This document shows, one piece after another, positions 26,899-36,589 of a stretch of DNA of 64,000 nt. Every line of letters starts with the position of its first letter. Position 1 is the first letter of the stretch. Below the pieces are notes generated by a model, which saw only the letters and a list, made by a program, of their open reading frames with translations, ran no database searches and had not been told where the DNA came from. Both the position numbers and the translations under genes were made by a program. The stretch is from Promicromonospora iranensis. Lineage in GTDB: Bacteria > Actinomycetota > Actinomycetes > Actinomycetales > Cellulomonadaceae. The DNA is taken from positions 310,001 to 374,000 of the forward strand of contig NZ_JAJQMN010000003.1 of NCBI RefSeq assembly GCF_028994775.1, in the 5' to 3' direction.

Positions 26899-26937
26899 GT
26901 GCAAAGCTTGCACTCAGTGTCATGTTCTGCGTACGGT
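26899..26937 (+). promoter_or_regulatory. TetR-type operator and leaderless promoter of the SDR gene
   Basis: GTGCAA-AGC-TTGCAC (26899-26913) has perfect 6-bp arms. Its right arm TTGCAC serves as -35, followed after 18 bp by TACGGT (26932-26937). The SDR ATG begins 5 bp later, so transcript and start codon nearly coincide. The divergent tetR start is 18 bp on the other side, so one site can repress both genes. Confidence 0.6.
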
Positions 26938-26942
26938 GCAGT

Positions 26943-27770
26943 ATGGCCTCCATCGACTTCACCGCCCAGACCACCCTCGTCACCGGCGCCAGCTCGGGTA
27001 TCGGCGCCGCGTTCGCCCGAGCACTCGCGAAGCGCGGCTCCGACGTGATCCTGGTCGCCCGCCGCATCGACCGGCTGCAGGAGCTCGCGAGCGAGCTCGA
27101 ACGTGAGCACGGTGTGCGCGCCACCCCGATCGCCCTCGACCTCAGCCGCCGCGGAGCCGGACAGATCCTCGCCGGTGAGGTCGCGGCGCGCGGCCTCACC
27201 GTGACGGGCCTCGTCAACAACGCCGGTTTCGGCACCGACGGACCGTTCCACGAGGAGGACCCGGACCGGCTGCAGGACGAGATCACCGTGGACGTGGCCA
27301 ACGTCGTCGACATCTCGCGGGCCTTCATCGAGCCGCTGCGGCAGGCGGGACGCGGAATCCTGGTCAACGTCGCGAGCATGGCCGCCTACCTGCCCGGGCC
27401 GGACATGGCCGTCTACTCGGCCTGCAAGGCCTTCGTCCTGAACTTCACCGAGGCACTCTGGTTCGAGTCCCGGTCGAGCGGACTCCGCGTACTGTCCCTC
27501 GCTCCCGGCCTGACCCGCACCGAGTTCTTCGACGAGCTGGCGGGCGGCGCGTACCGGGGCAGCTACCAGACTCCCGAGCAGGTGGTCGAGACAGGCCTGC
27601 GCTCGCTGGACCGCGGCAACCGGCGACCCAGCGTCGTCTCGGGACGGGGCAACGCGATCGCCGCGGGAGCCGGGCGCTTCTTCAGCCGACGCCGCGCCGT
27701 GCTGCTCTCCGGTTCGGCCGGCGCCCGCTCACGCAACACCGCGGGCCTGGCCGCCTCGGCGGCCGGGTGA
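26943..27770 (+). CDS. Short-chain dehydrogenase/reductase
   Basis: 275 residues. TGASSGIGAAFARAL (cofactor loop, about 13-27), VARRIDRL after strand 2 suggests NADP(H), NNAG (about 96-99), catalytic YSACK (Y160 region) with S of VNVASMAAYLP. This is the DltE/YqjQ-like SDR class. Substrate unknown. ATG at 26943 fits the promoter above; no ribosome site is needed if leaderless. Confidence 0.9.
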   Translation: MASIDFTAQTTLVTGASSGIGAAFARALAKRGSDVILVARRIDRLQELASELEREHGVRATPIALDLSRRGAGQILAGEVAARGLTVTGLVNNAGFGTDGPFHEEDPDRLQDEITVDVANVVDISRAFIEPLRQAGRGILVNVASMAAYLPGPDMAVYSACKAFVLNFTEALWFESRSSGLRVLSLAPGLTRTEFFDELAGGAYRGSYQTPEQVVETGLRSLDRGNRRPSVVSGRGNAIAAGAGRFFSRRRAVLLSGSAGARSRNTAGLAASAAG

Positions 27771-27899
27771 AGCGTCCGTGGTGAATGTAACGACCTTCTC
27801 ACGAGCGGGTTTACCCCTTGCCATAGTTCCCCGGCCGGGGTCGAATGGGAGCGATCGAAGCCATAGAACAGTTGTACGTCACCCAAATCGGAGACATCG

Positions 27900-28934
27900 A
27901 TGAAGTTCCCCCGTACGCACGTGTCCCTACCCAGGGCGCTCGGCGCGGCGGCCGCCGTCGTCAGCCTCACGCTCCTCACCGCCTGCGGTGAGCCGGGCTC
28001 CGCCGGAGGGAGCGGCGGCGGCAGCACCTCGACGGGCGGCAGCAGCATGGCTGCCTGCGAGGCGGTCCCGGGCGACGAGCTGGTGGTCCTCGACGACGAC
28101 AAGCAGCTGCAGACCGTCGACAACATCATCCCGGCGGTCAACGCGGCAGCCGTGGAGGGTGACGACACCCTGATCCCGCTCCTCGACACGGTGTCGGCGG
28201 CACTCGACACCGACACCCTCATCGGCCTGAACAAGGCCGTCGACGTCGACCGCCGCACCTCCAAGGAGGTGGCCGAGGAGTTCGTGGCCGACGCCGGTCT
28301 CGACAACCCCGAGCAGAGCGGCAGCGGCGAGATCGTCGTCGGCGCGGCCGACTTCGCGGAGAGCGCCACCCTCGGCACCATCTACGTGACGGTCCTGAAC
28401 GCCGCCGGCTACGACGCCGAGGTGACCACCATCGGCAACCGCGAGACCTACCTCCCGGCGCTGGAGGACGGCGCGCAGGTCCAGGTGATCCCCGAGTACG
28501 TGGGTACGCTCACCGAGTTCATCAACAAGGACGTCAACGGCGCCGACGCGGAGCCGGTCGCCAGCAGCGACCTCGAGGCCACCACCGAGGCGCTCACCGG
28601 GCTGGGCGAGGAGATCGGCCTCGTGTTCGGCGAGCCGTCCCCCGCGCAGGACCAGAACGCGTTCGCCGTGACCAAGGCCTTCGCCGACGAGCACGGCGTC
28701 GCGACGCTCAGCGAGCTCGCCGAGGCCTGTGGCGGTCTGGTGCTCGGCGGCCCGCCGGAGTGCACGGAGCGCCCGTTCTGCCAGCCGGGTCTTGAGGACA
28801 CCTACGGCCTGGAGTTCGCGGAGTTCCGCTCGCTCGACGCCGGTGGCCCGCTGACCAAGTCGGCGCTCCAGCAGGGTGAGGTCACGCTCGGCCTGGTCTT
28901 CAGCTCGGACGGCTCCCTGACCCCGTCCGAGTGA
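27900..28934 (+). CDS. OpuCC/OsmF-type binding lipoprotein with circularly permuted domain order
   Basis: 344 residues, lipobox LTAC (26-29). Normal family members begin with the segment IVVGAADFAESATLGT and end with a lobe beginning near LVVLEDDK. Here LVVLDDDKQLQTVDN sits at residues 61-75, next to VDVDRRTSKEVAEEF (114-128), whereas EIVVGAADFAESATLG occurs only at 144-159 and the protein ends at VTLGLVFSSDGSLTPSE. The two halves are therefore swapped in order. It should bind a quaternary amine for the OpuC permeases encoded upstream. Confidence 0.85.
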   Translation: MKFPRTHVSLPRALGAAAAVVSLTLLTACGEPGSAGGSGGGSTSTGGSSMAACEAVPGDELVVLDDDKQLQTVDNIIPAVNAAAVEGDDTLIPLLDTVSAALDTDTLIGLNKAVDVDRRTSKEVAEEFVADAGLDNPEQSGSGEIVVGAADFAESATLGTIYVTVLNAAGYDAEVTTIGNRETYLPALEDGAQVQVIPEYVGTLTEFINKDVNGADAEPVASSDLEATTEALTGLGEEIGLVFGEPSPAQDQNAFAVTKAFADEHGVATLSELAEACGGLVLGGPPECTERPFCQPGLEDTYGLEFAEFRSLDAGGPLTKSALQQGEVTLGLVFSSDGSLTPSE

Positions 28935-28958
28935 CGCCACCCGACGCCACCTGAGTAG

Positions 28959-28985
28959 CCCCGACACGTAGCCGTCGTGTCGGGG
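28959..28985 (+). terminator. Hairpin terminator after the binding-protein gene
   Basis: CCCCGACACG (28959-28968), 7-nt loop, CGTGTCGGGG (28976-28985), followed by TTACTCCTTT. A rather classical intrinsic terminator for this GC content. Confidence 0.85.
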
Positions 28986-29076
28986 TTACTCCTTTCGAGG
29001 CCTAAGTTTCTCCCTCTTGAAACAGTTCAGAGCGGAGCAACTTTGGCCTCGAAGCGGAACATCTCAACGCGCCGGA

Positions 29077-30675
29077 TCAGAGCCCGTACGACTCCAGGAA
29101 GCGGAGCCAGACCTCGCTGACCGTCGGGTACGCGGGGACCGCGTGCCACAGCCGCTCCAGCGGCACCTCGCCGACGACGGCGATCGTCGCGGCGTGCAGC
29201 ATCTCGCCGGCGTCGGGCCCCACGAACGTGGCGCCCACCAGGACGCGCCGCTGCGTGTCGACGAGCACCTGGGCACGCCCCGTGTACCCGGGCGTCTCGA
29301 CGCTCGCGCCGGCCACCCAGGCCAGGTCGTAGGACACCGCCTCCACCGGGATCCCCGCCGCGCGCGCCTCGCGCTCGGTCGGTCCCACCCACGAGACCTG
29401 TGGCTGCGTGAACACGACCTGGACGGGAGCGGTGTGGTCGGCGGTCGCGGCGTACCGCGACCACGCCTTCCCCTCCTGCCCGACGGCGGGCGCCGGGTCA
29501 CCGTCGGTCGGCGCCCGGTCCCCCGCCTCCGTGCCGTACCGAGCGGCGACCACGTCGCCGACGACGCGCGCCTGGTACTTGCCCTGATGCGTGGTCGGTG
29601 CGCGGCCCGTGACGTCGCCGCAGGCGTAGAGCCAGCCGCCTGGCACGCCGGTGACCTGCATCGAGTGGTCCACCACGAGGGCACCGCCGCGGCCGAGGCC
29701 CGACTCGTCGAGGCCCACGCTCTCCACGCCCAGGTCGGCGGTGCGCGGCACGCGACCGGTCGCCACGAGGATCTCGGCGCCGGTGATCTTGTCGCCGTCG
29801 CTCAGGGTGACGGTCACCGGACCGGTGGCCTCGCCCTCGGCCCCGGAACCCGCGCCGGGACGCTCGACCGACGTCACCTCGACGCCGGTCCGGACGTCCA
29901 CTCCGAGCGCGCGCAACGCGTCACCGACCATCTCCCCCGCGAACGGCTCGGCGTTCGACAGCAGGCCGCCCCGGGCCACGAGCGTCACCTGCGCGCCGAG
30001 GTCCGCGTACGCGTTGGCCATCTCGACGCCGACCACGCCGCCACCGACGACCACCAGGGACTCGGGGACGGCGTCCGCCGCCGTCGCCTCGCGGCTCGAC
30101 CAGGGGGACGCCTCGGCCAGCCCCGGGGTGTCCGGCAGCACGGGCACGCTACCCGTCGCGACGACGACCGCGTGCCGGGCGCGGAGGAGCCGCGTCACCG
30201 GCGTCTCCCCCGTCTCGGCCTCCCCGAAGCCGCCCGCGCCGTCACCGTCACCCTGGCCGTCGGACGCCTCGGACCTGCCGGTACCGGCCGGCGGCACGGT
30301 GACCTCGACGAGCCGTTCCCCGGCCAGCCGGCCGTGGCCGCGCACGAGGGTCAGGCCTGCGCCCTCGACCCACGAGACCTGGCCGGCGTCGTCCCAGCCG
30401 CTGGTGATCTCGTCCCGCCGCGCGAAGACGGCGGCGACGTCGGGCGCACCCGGGTCCCGCAGGCCTGGCGTGTCCCGGGCGACAGCGCGTACCGCTCCCG
30501 CGCGCAGCAGCACCTTGGACGGCATGCAGGCCCAGTACGAGCACTCACCGCCCACCAGCTCGGACTCGACCAGGGCGACGGACAGACCGGTGCGCGACGC
30601 GCGGTCGGCCGCGTTCTCCCCGACCGGCCCGCCGCCGATCACGATGACGTCGAACAGCTCCTCAGAAACACTCAT
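29077..30675 (-). CDS. NAD(P)/FAD-dependent disulfide-oxidoreductase family protein (MerA/Lpd-like)
   Basis: 532 residues, longer than the usual ~470 because of Gly/Glu/Thr-rich inserts (about 185-205 and around 300). FAD site VIVIGGGPVGENAA near the N-terminus; redox pair C-x4-C in GGECSYWACMPSKVLLR; NAD site LVVVGGGVVGVEMANAYADLG; second FAD motif YACGDVTG; C-terminal PTVSEVW dimer segment. It belongs to the group with ECSYWAC in place of TCLNVGC; the true substrate (quinone, disulfide or metal) is unknown. ATG at 30673-30675 gives the normal N-terminus. Confidence 0.88.
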   Translation of the reverse strand: MSVSEELFDVIVIGGGPVGENAADRASRTGLSVALVESELVGGECSYWACMPSKVLLRAGAVRAVARDTPGLRDPGAPDVAAVFARRDEITSGWDDAGQVSWVEGAGLTLVRGHGRLAGERLVEVTVPPAGTGRSEASDGQGDGDGAGGFGEAETGETPVTRLLRARHAVVVATGSVPVLPDTPGLAEASPWSSREATAADAVPESLVVVGGGVVGVEMANAYADLGAQVTLVARGGLLSNAEPFAGEMVGDALRALGVDVRTGVEVTSVERPGAGSGAEGEATGPVTVTLSDGDKITGAEILVATGRVPRTADLGVESVGLDESGLGRGGALVVDHSMQVTGVPGGWLYACGDVTGRAPTTHQGKYQARVVGDVVAARYGTEAGDRAPTDGDPAPAVGQEGKAWSRYAATADHTAPVQVVFTQPQVSWVGPTEREARAAGIPVEAVSYDLAWVAGASVETPGYTGRAQVLVDTQRRVLVGATFVGPDAGEMLHAATIAVVGEVPLERLWHAVPAYPTVSEVWLRFLESYGL

Positions 30676-30743
30676 GCGGTCATCGTGAACCCCTGGCGGC
30701 TCCATCGCCAGAGGGCTCGACGGGGCAGCACCTCACAAACCCC

Positions 30744-30783
30744 GTCGGACGCACAGTTCACCCGGGTGAGCCGTGCGTCCGAC
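30744..30783 (-). terminator. Nested hairpin downstream of tex
   Basis: GTCGGACGCAC (30744-30754) pairs with GTGCGTCCGAC (30773-30783); the loop contains the perfect palindrome TCACCCGGGTGA (30758-30769). It lies just after the tex stop and before the oxidoreductase start, so it probably separates the two transcripts. Confidence 0.7.
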
Positions 30784-30798
30784 ACGTGGTTCAGACGG

Positions 30799-33195
30799 TC
30801 AGGCCAGACCCGCCTTGCGCAGTGCGTCTGCCATCGCGGTGTCCGCGGGCGCGGGCCGGCCGCGTCCGCCCTGCCCGCCTTGACCTTGCCCGCGCCCGTT
30901 CCGGCCGCGGCCCTCACCGCCACCCGGACGTCCCCCGCGCTGGCCGCCACCAGAGCCCTGCCCACCAGCGCCCTGCCCACCGGAGCGGGAGCCGCCGGAG
31001 GTGCGCCCACCCGGCGTCACGCCGACCTCGTCGTCCAGGCGCAGCGTCAGGGAGACCCGCTTGCGCGGCAGGTCCACGTCCATGACCTTCACCTTGACGA
31101 TGTCGCCCGACTTCACGACCTCGCGCGGGTCGCTGACGAAGTTCTTCGACATCGCCGAGACGTGCACCAGGCCGTCCTGGTGCACACCGATGTCCACGAA
31201 CGCGCCGAACGCGGCGACGTTCGTGACCTGCCCCTCGAGCACCATCCCGGGCACCAGGTCGCCGAGCGTCTCGACGCCGTCCGCGAAGGACGCGGTGGTG
31301 AACGCCGGGCGCGGGTCGCGCCCCGGCTTCTCCAGCTCGGCGAAGATGTCGGTGACGGTGGGCAGACCGAAGGTCTCGTCCACGAATTCGGTGGGTCGCA
31401 GCGTGCGCAGCGCCCCACCGTTGCCGATGAGCGCCTGCACGTCGGTGCCCGCCGCCGTCACGATCCGCCGCGCCAGCGGGTACGCCTCGGGGTGCACCGA
31501 CGACGCGTCCAGCGGCTCGTCACCGCCCGAGACCTTGAGGAAGCCCGCGCACTGCTCGAACGCCTTGGGCCCCAGCCGCGGCACCTTCTTGAGCGCCGCA
31601 CGCGACGGGTAGGGCCCGTTGGCGTCGCGGTAGGACACGATGTTCTCCGCGAGCGTCGAGGTGATGCCCGAGACCCGGGACAGCAGCGGCACCGACGCGG
31701 TGTTGAGGTCCACGCCGACGCCGTTCACGCAGTCCTCGACGACGGCGTCCAGCGACCGCGACAGCTTGGTCTCGCTGATGTCGTGCTGGTACTGCCCCAC
31801 GCCGATCGACTTCGGGTCGATCTTCACGAGCTCGGCCAGCGGGTCCTGCAGCCGACGCGCGATGGACACGGCGCCACGGATGGACACGTCGAGGTCGGGC
31901 AGCTCGGCGCTCGCGTAGGCGGACGCCGAGTACACGGACGCCCCTGCCTCGGACACGATCGCCTTGGTCAGTCCGAGCTCCGGCGCCTTCTTCATGAGGT
32001 CGGCGGCCAGGCGCTCCGTCTCGCGCGACGCCGTCCCGTTGCCGATCGCCACGAGGTCCACGTGGTGCTTCTTCGCCAGGGTGGCCAGCTTCGCGAGCGA
32101 CTCGTCCCAGCGGTTCGCCGGAGCGTGCGGGTAGATCGTCGCGTACTCCACGACCTTTCCCGTCGCGTCGACCACCGCGACCTTGACACCCGTGCGCAGG
32201 CCAGGGTCGAGGCCCATCGTGGCCCGCGTGCCTGCCGGTGCGGCGAGCATCAGGTCACGGAGGTTGGCCGCGAAGACGCGGACCGCCTCGTCCTCCGCCT
32301 CGGAACGCAGCCGCAGCCGCACGTCGATGCCGAGGTGCACGAGAATCTTGGTGCGCCAGGCCCAGCGCACGGTGTCGGCGAGCCAGCGATCGCCGGGGCG
32401 GCCCTGGTTCGCGATGTTGAACTGGTGCGCGATGGTCGCCTCGTACGACGTCGGCACGCCTGCCTCGATGCCTTCCTCCGGCTCGATCGTCAGGTCCAGC
32501 ACATCCTCCTTCTCGCCCCGGAAGAGGGCGAGCACCCGGTGTGACGGCAGGCTGGACAGCGCCTCGGAGAACTCGAAGTAGTCCGAGAACTTCGCGCCCT
32601 TGTCCTGCGCACCGTCGCGGACGGTGGACAGCATGCGGCCGCGCTTCCAGAGCCGCTCCCGCAGCGTGCCGATCAGATCGGCGTCCTCACCCATGCGCTC
32701 CACGAGGATCGAGCGGGCACCGTCGAGCGCCGCAGCCGTGTCGGTGACGCCCTTGCCGGCGTCGACGTACGGGCCGGCGGTCTCCGTCGGGTCGAGCGAC
32801 GGGTCGCCGAGCAGCGCGAGGGCGAGCGGCTCCAGGCCGGCCTCCCGGGCGATCTGCGCCTTCGTGCGCCGCTTCGGCTTGTACGGGAGGTAGATGTCCT
32901 CCAGGCGTGACTTCGTCTCCGCCGACAGGATCTGGGCACGCAGCTCGTCCGTGAGCTTGCCCTGCTCCTCCACCGACGACAGGATCGCCGCGCGCCGTTC
33001 CTCCAGCTCGCGCAGGTACCGCAGCCGCTCCTCGAGCGTGCGCAGCTGCGCGTCGTCGAGCGTGCCCGTGACCTCCTTGCGGTAGCGGGCGATGAACGGC
33101 ACCGTCGCGCCGCCGTCGAGCAGGTCGACGGCCGCCGTCACCTGTCCTTCCCGAACACCCAGCTCCTCGGCGATCCGCCGGTTGATACTTGCCAC
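30799..33195 (-). CDS. tex: Tex-family S1 RNA-binding transcription accessory protein
   Basis: 798 residues. Tex N-terminal helical domain ([21 protein letters not shown]), YqgF-like RNase H-fold domain ([17 protein letters not shown]), helix-hairpin-helix region ([16 protein letters not shown]), S1 domain at about 650-720 ([21 protein letters not shown]) and a ~70-residue Gly/Arg-rich tail. It binds nucleic acid and acts in transcription or RNA handling. The tail is longer than in enteric Tex and looks like an RGG-type RNA-binding extension. GTG start with AAGGGAACAA upstream. Confidence 0.95.
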   Translation of the reverse strand: MASINRRIAEELGVREGQVTAAVDLLDGGATVPFIARYRKEVTGTLDDAQLRTLEERLRYLRELEERRAAILSSVEEQGKLTDELRAQILSAETKSRLEDIYLPYKPKRRTKAQIAREAGLEPLALALLGDPSLDPTETAGPYVDAGKGVTDTAAALDGARSILVERMGEDADLIGTLRERLWKRGRMLSTVRDGAQDKGAKFSDYFEFSEALSSLPSHRVLALFRGEKEDVLDLTIEPEEGIEAGVPTSYEATIAHQFNIANQGRPGDRWLADTVRWAWRTKILVHLGIDVRLRLRSEAEDEAVRVFAANLRDLMLAAPAGTRATMGLDPGLRTGVKVAVVDATGKVVEYATIYPHAPANRWDESLAKLATLAKKHHVDLVAIGNGTASRETERLAADLMKKAPELGLTKAIVSEAGASVYSASAYASAELPDLDVSIRGAVSIARRLQDPLAELVKIDPKSIGVGQYQHDISETKLSRSLDAVVEDCVNGVGVDLNTASVPLLSRVSGITSTLAENIVSYRDANGPYPSRAALKKVPRLGPKAFEQCAGFLKVSGGDEPLDASSVHPEAYPLARRIVTAAGTDVQALIGNGGALRTLRPTEFVDETFGLPTVTDIFAELEKPGRDPRPAFTTASFADGVETLGDLVPGMVLEGQVTNVAAFGAFVDIGVHQDGLVHVSAMSKNFVSDPREVVKSGDIVKVKVMDVDLPRKRVSLTLRLDDEVGVTPGGRTSGGSRSGGQGAGGQGSGGGQRGGRPGGGEGRGRNGRGQGQGGQGGRGRPAPADTAMADALRKAGLA

Positions 33196-33398
33196 TTGTT
33201 CCCTTACCTCGCTTCTAGAAGGTCGGGACAGATTGTGCCTGGCACCACTGACACTTGTCGCATTCCGCGGTGCGTGTCAGCCGCCCCGGCCCGCAGCACT
33301 GACCATTGACCGAAGCAACCCGCCCCCAGTAGCGTGCGCAGCAAATCGGGTGAAACCTCATTTTTGCGGCCGATCCCCCGAGCACGAGGAGGTGCCCC

Positions 33399-34796
33399 GT
33401 GGCGTTGTCGTTCCTCGACCGCGAGCACACGGTGGCCAGGCCCGGCTACAGCAGGTGGCTCATTCCGCCGGCGGCGCTCGCCATCCACCTGTGCATCGGT
33501 CAGGCGTATGCCACCAGCGTCTACAAGAACGCGCTGGTCACGCACTTCGAGTCGAGCCTGACGGCGATCGGCGTCATCTTCTCGATCGCGATCGTCATGC
33601 TCGGCCTCTCGGCGGCAGTGCTCGGCACCTGGGTGGAGCGCGCAGGCCCCCGGGCCGCCATGTTCGCGTCCGCCTGCTTCTGGGCCTCCGGGTTCCTCGT
33701 CGGGGCGCTCGGCATCGCGACGTCGCAGCTGTGGCTCGTCTACCTCGGCTACGGCGTCATCGGCGGGATCGGGCTCGGCATCGGCTACATCTCCCCCGTG
33801 TCCACGCTGATCAAGTGGTTCCCGGACCGGCCGGGCCTGGCCACCGGCATGGCGATCATGGGGTTCGGCGGTGGCGCGCTCGTCGCCTCGCCCCTGTCCC
33901 GGCAGCTCATGGCGTTCTACGACAGCGGCTACGATCCCACCGACCCCACCTCCGTGGCGTCCGGCAGCGCCGTCACCTCGCTCTTCGTGACCTTGGGCCT
34001 CGTGTACTTCCTCGTGATGATGCTCGGGGTGTTCACGGTGAAGGTCCCGCCGCCCGGATGGGCGCCCGCGGGATTCGACGCCGGCGCGGTGACGGCCAAG
34101 CCGATGGTGTCGGCCGCCGACGTGTCGGCCGCCAACGCGATCAGGACCCCGCAGTTCTGGTTCCTGTGGACGGTCCTGTTCTGCAACGTGACCGCGGGCA
34201 TCGGCATCCTCGAGCAGGCGGCCCCGATGATCCAGGACTTCTTCCGGGACGGCGGCACCTCCTCCGTCGCTCCGACCACGGCGGCCGGCTTCGTCGCGTT
34301 CCTGTCCCTGTTCAACATGGCGGGCCGCTTCGTGTGGTCGTCGACGTCGGACTACATCGGCCGCAAACCGACCTACATCATGTACCTCGGCGTCGGGATG
34401 GTCCTCTACGTGCTGCTTGCCACGGTGGGACACCTCTCCACACTGGTCTTCGTGCTCGTCGCGGCGGTGATCCTCTCCTTCTACGGCGGTGGCTTCGCCA
34501 CGGTCCCCGCCTACCTGCGCGACCTGTTCGGCACGTTCCAGGTCGGCGCCATCCACGGCCGCCTCCTCACCGCATGGTCCGCGGCGGGCATCGCCGGGCC
34601 GCTGATCATCAACGGGTTCCTGGACGCGCAGGGAACGCCGGGCGAGCTGGTCGCCGCCGACTACCGCCCCGCACTGTTCACCATGGTCGGGGTGCTCGCG
34701 GTGGGCTTCATCGCCAACGTCCTGGTCCGGCCGGTGGCAGCGCGGTTCCACGAGAAGCCCGGCCGCACCGACACGTTGGCCGAGGGAAAGGTGTGA
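33399..34796 (+). CDS. OFA-type major facilitator (oxalate/formate antiporter family)
   Basis: 465 residues, 12 membrane segments. Family features: N-terminal GQAYATSVYKNAL, SPVSTLIKWFPDRPGLATGMAIMGFGGG (the OFA signature after TM4), IRTPQFWFLWTVLF and GRFVWSSTSDYIGRKPTY. It likely exchanges small carboxylates such as formate or oxalate. GTG start with a strong GAGGAGGTG site. The small subunit gene follows directly, and formate-enzyme genes lie 2.3 kb downstream. Confidence 0.9.
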   Translation: MALSFLDREHTVARPGYSRWLIPPAALAIHLCIGQAYATSVYKNALVTHFESSLTAIGVIFSIAIVMLGLSAAVLGTWVERAGPRAAMFASACFWASGFLVGALGIATSQLWLVYLGYGVIGGIGLGIGYISPVSTLIKWFPDRPGLATGMAIMGFGGGALVASPLSRQLMAFYDSGYDPTDPTSVASGSAVTSLFVTLGLVYFLVMMLGVFTVKVPPPGWAPAGFDAGAVTAKPMVSAADVSAANAIRTPQFWFLWTVLFCNVTAGIGILEQAAPMIQDFFRDGGTSSVAPTTAAGFVAFLSLFNMAGRFVWSSTSDYIGRKPTYIMYLGVGMVLYVLLATVGHLSTLVFVLVAAVILSFYGGGFATVPAYLRDLFGTFQVGAIHGRLLTAWSAAGIAGPLIINGFLDAQGTPGELVAADYRPALFTMVGVLAVGFIANVLVRPVAARFHEKPGRTDTLAEGKV

Positions 34797-34798
34797 CG

Positions 34799-34957
34799 AT
34801 GCCGGAGCAGACCCCTGAGCGGACCGGGCAGCCGGTTCCCGAGCCGACGTCGAACCAGGTCCCGCGGCTGGTCGTCACGTGGCTGGTCGTCACCGTCCCG
34901 CTGGCCTACGGCCTCTTCCAGACGATCAAGAGCGTCGTCCCGCTGTTCACGGGCTGA
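34799..34957 (+). CDS. MFS small subunit, single membrane segment
   Basis: 52 residues. After a Pro/Glu/Thr-rich start comes one membrane segment, VVTWLVVTVPLAYGLFQTI. Such tiny proteins are known next to OFA-type carriers. Two starts are possible: GTG at 34793, which overlaps the carrier stop (GTGA), or the ATG at 34799, two codons later; I give the ATG. It probably binds the carrier in the membrane. Confidence 0.75.
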   Translation: MPEQTPERTGQPVPEPTSNQVPRLVVTWLVVTVPLAYGLFQTIKSVVPLFTG

Positions 34958-35025
34958 GCGCCGGTCCAGGACACCCGCGCGCGGTGACCGCCGAATCACC
35001 TTCCGCGGCCACGCAACATCCCGCC

Positions 35026-35517
35026 TCAGCCCGTACGCCCCGCCTCCAGCGCCGCGCGCACCGCCGCGAGCACGTGCGCGAGGTGCGCCAGGTCGCCGGC
35101 GGGCACACCCGTGCCGCGCAGCACCGCGGCCACCTCACGGTCGAGCGCGGGCAGCGTCTCGTCCAGGATCTGCCGCCCGGCCGGGGTGAGGACGAGCAAG
35201 GAGGACCGGCCGTCCTCGGGGTTGGCGTCCCGACGCACGAGCCCGTCACGGACCTGCCGCTCGATCCCCTTGCTGGCCGCGCCCACGGTGATGCCGAGCC
35301 GCCGGACCACGTCCGAGACCCGGCAGCCCGGGACCTCCGCGACGGTCCGGAGCAGGTCGATCCGGCCGAGCCCGTGGCCGTGGCGGTCGCGGAGCCGGGC
35401 GTCCAGCAGGGTGTGGAGCCGAACCTCGACGCGGACCAGGTCGTCGAGCAGCTGCGCCGGCCCGAATCCGGCGGCGCCCGACGGAATAGATTCTGCGGAA
35501 TCGTGTTTGGCTTCCAT
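35026..35517 (-). CDS. MarR-family regulator
   Basis: 163 residues. Winged HTH: GRIDLLRTVAEVPGCRVSDVVRRLGITVGAASKGIERQVRDGLVRRDANPEDGRSS at about 51-106, with the D-x-R wing. The divergent hydrolase gene starts 31 bp away, so control of that gene and itself is the simple expectation. Confidence 0.9.
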   Translation of the reverse strand: MEAKHDSAESIPSGAAGFGPAQLLDDLVRVEVRLHTLLDARLRDRHGHGLGRIDLLRTVAEVPGCRVSDVVRRLGITVGAASKGIERQVRDGLVRRDANPEDGRSSLLVLTPAGRQILDETLPALDREVAAVLRGTGVPAGDLAHLAHVLAAVRAALEAGRTG

Positions 35518-35526
35518 GGAATCTAT
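35486..35526. promoter_or_regulatory. Candidate MarR operator cluster
   Basis: GATTC-TGCG-GAATC at 35489-35502 is a perfect inverted repeat; ATAGATTC (35486-35493) and GAATCTAT (35519-35526) also pair; TTCCATGGAA (35512-35521) covers the marR start codon. These GAATC-type half sites overlap the 5' end of marR and precede the hydrolase gene. Confidence 0.5.
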
Positions 35527-35547
35527 CTTCGGGCACGGAGGAGAACC

Positions 35548-36411
35548 ATGGACCAGAAATCGCTCGCCGAGCTCCGCGGCTTCTACGCCTCGTTCGGTCA
35601 GCTACCGGTACCGGACGGCACCCGCGTGTCGGAGACCGGCCTCGGTGGCGTCCCGGCACTGGAGGTCGACGTGCCGTCAGCCGATGACCACGCCGGTGTG
35701 CTGCTCTACCTGCACGGCGGCGGCTACGTGATCGGAACCGCCCGTACCGGGGTGCCTCTCACCGCCGCGCTCGCCGCCCGTGCGGGCCTGCGCGCGCTGT
35801 CGCTCGACTACCGCATCGCCCCCGAGCACCTGTTCCCCGCCGCGGTGGACGACGCGCTGGCCGCCTACCGAGCGCTGGTCGACGACACCGACCCGGCGCG
35901 CGTCGTCCTCGCCGGCGACTCGGCCGGCGGCGGCCTCGCCCTGGCGACCCTCCTGGCGGCGCGCGACGCCGGCCTCCCGCAGCCCGCCGGGGTGGTGTCC
36001 TTCTCCGGCTGGTTCGACCTGACGCTGTCGGGCGCCAGCCTCACCGCCAAGGAGAGCGTGGATCCCGTCTTCGACGCCGCCGACATCCGCGAGTACGCCG
36101 ACGCGTACCTGCCGGACGGCGTCGACGCCGACTCCCCGCTCGCGAGCCCGCTGCTCGCCGACCTGCGCGGCCTGCCGCCGCTCCTGCTCCAGGTCGGCTC
36201 GCACGAGGTGCTGCTCGACGACTCCACGGGCCTCGCCGCCCGTGCCGCCGCCGCCGACGTCGAGGTCACCCTGGAGGTCTACCCGGGCAGCGCGCACGTG
36301 TTCCAGCACCAGCACGCCACGGAGCCGACGGCGGCGCGCGCCCTGGGCCGCGCCGCGACGTTCCTCGCGCGCCGGCTCGGGGAGGGCCATCCGGTGAACA
36401 GCGCACGCTGA
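35548..36411 (+). CDS. Alpha/beta hydrolase, hormone-sensitive lipase group
   Basis: 287 residues. HGGGYVIG oxyanion motif (about 55-62) and nucleophile GDSAGGG (Ser about 129); the Asp is probably in the segment near LLLQVGSHEVLLDD and the His in GSAHVFQ. Typical carboxylesterase of the HSL family acting on short acyl esters. ATG at 35548 with GGAGGAGAACC upstream. Divergent from marR. Confidence 0.92.
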   Translation: MDQKSLAELRGFYASFGQLPVPDGTRVSETGLGGVPALEVDVPSADDHAGVLLYLHGGGYVIGTARTGVPLTAALAARAGLRALSLDYRIAPEHLFPAAVDDALAAYRALVDDTDPARVVLAGDSAGGGLALATLLAARDAGLPQPAGVVSFSGWFDLTLSGASLTAKESVDPVFDAADIREYADAYLPDGVDADSPLASPLLADLRGLPPLLLQVGSHEVLLDDSTGLAARAAAADVEVTLEVYPGSAHVFQHQHATEPTAARALGRAATFLARRLGEGHPVNSAR

Positions 36412-36589
36412 GGCTCCCGCGCCCCGTCTGATACATCGCAGGGAGGTGTTTCGGGCGCCCCGAGGCAAGTTTCGCCGGGTGTCGAACGTCGTCGCGCGGG
36501 CAGGGCACCTGGACCAGGGTTCGTGGTGTTCCGCGCAGCGCCCGGCACGGGGTCGGGCGTACGGGACGCGGAGCAGGACGGAAGATGCA

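Noticed and set aside
29017..32544. 1175-residue plus-strand frame across the oxidoreductase and tex genes
   Set aside because: Runs antisense through two well recognised genes and their terminator, with Arg/His-rich composition; no family match.
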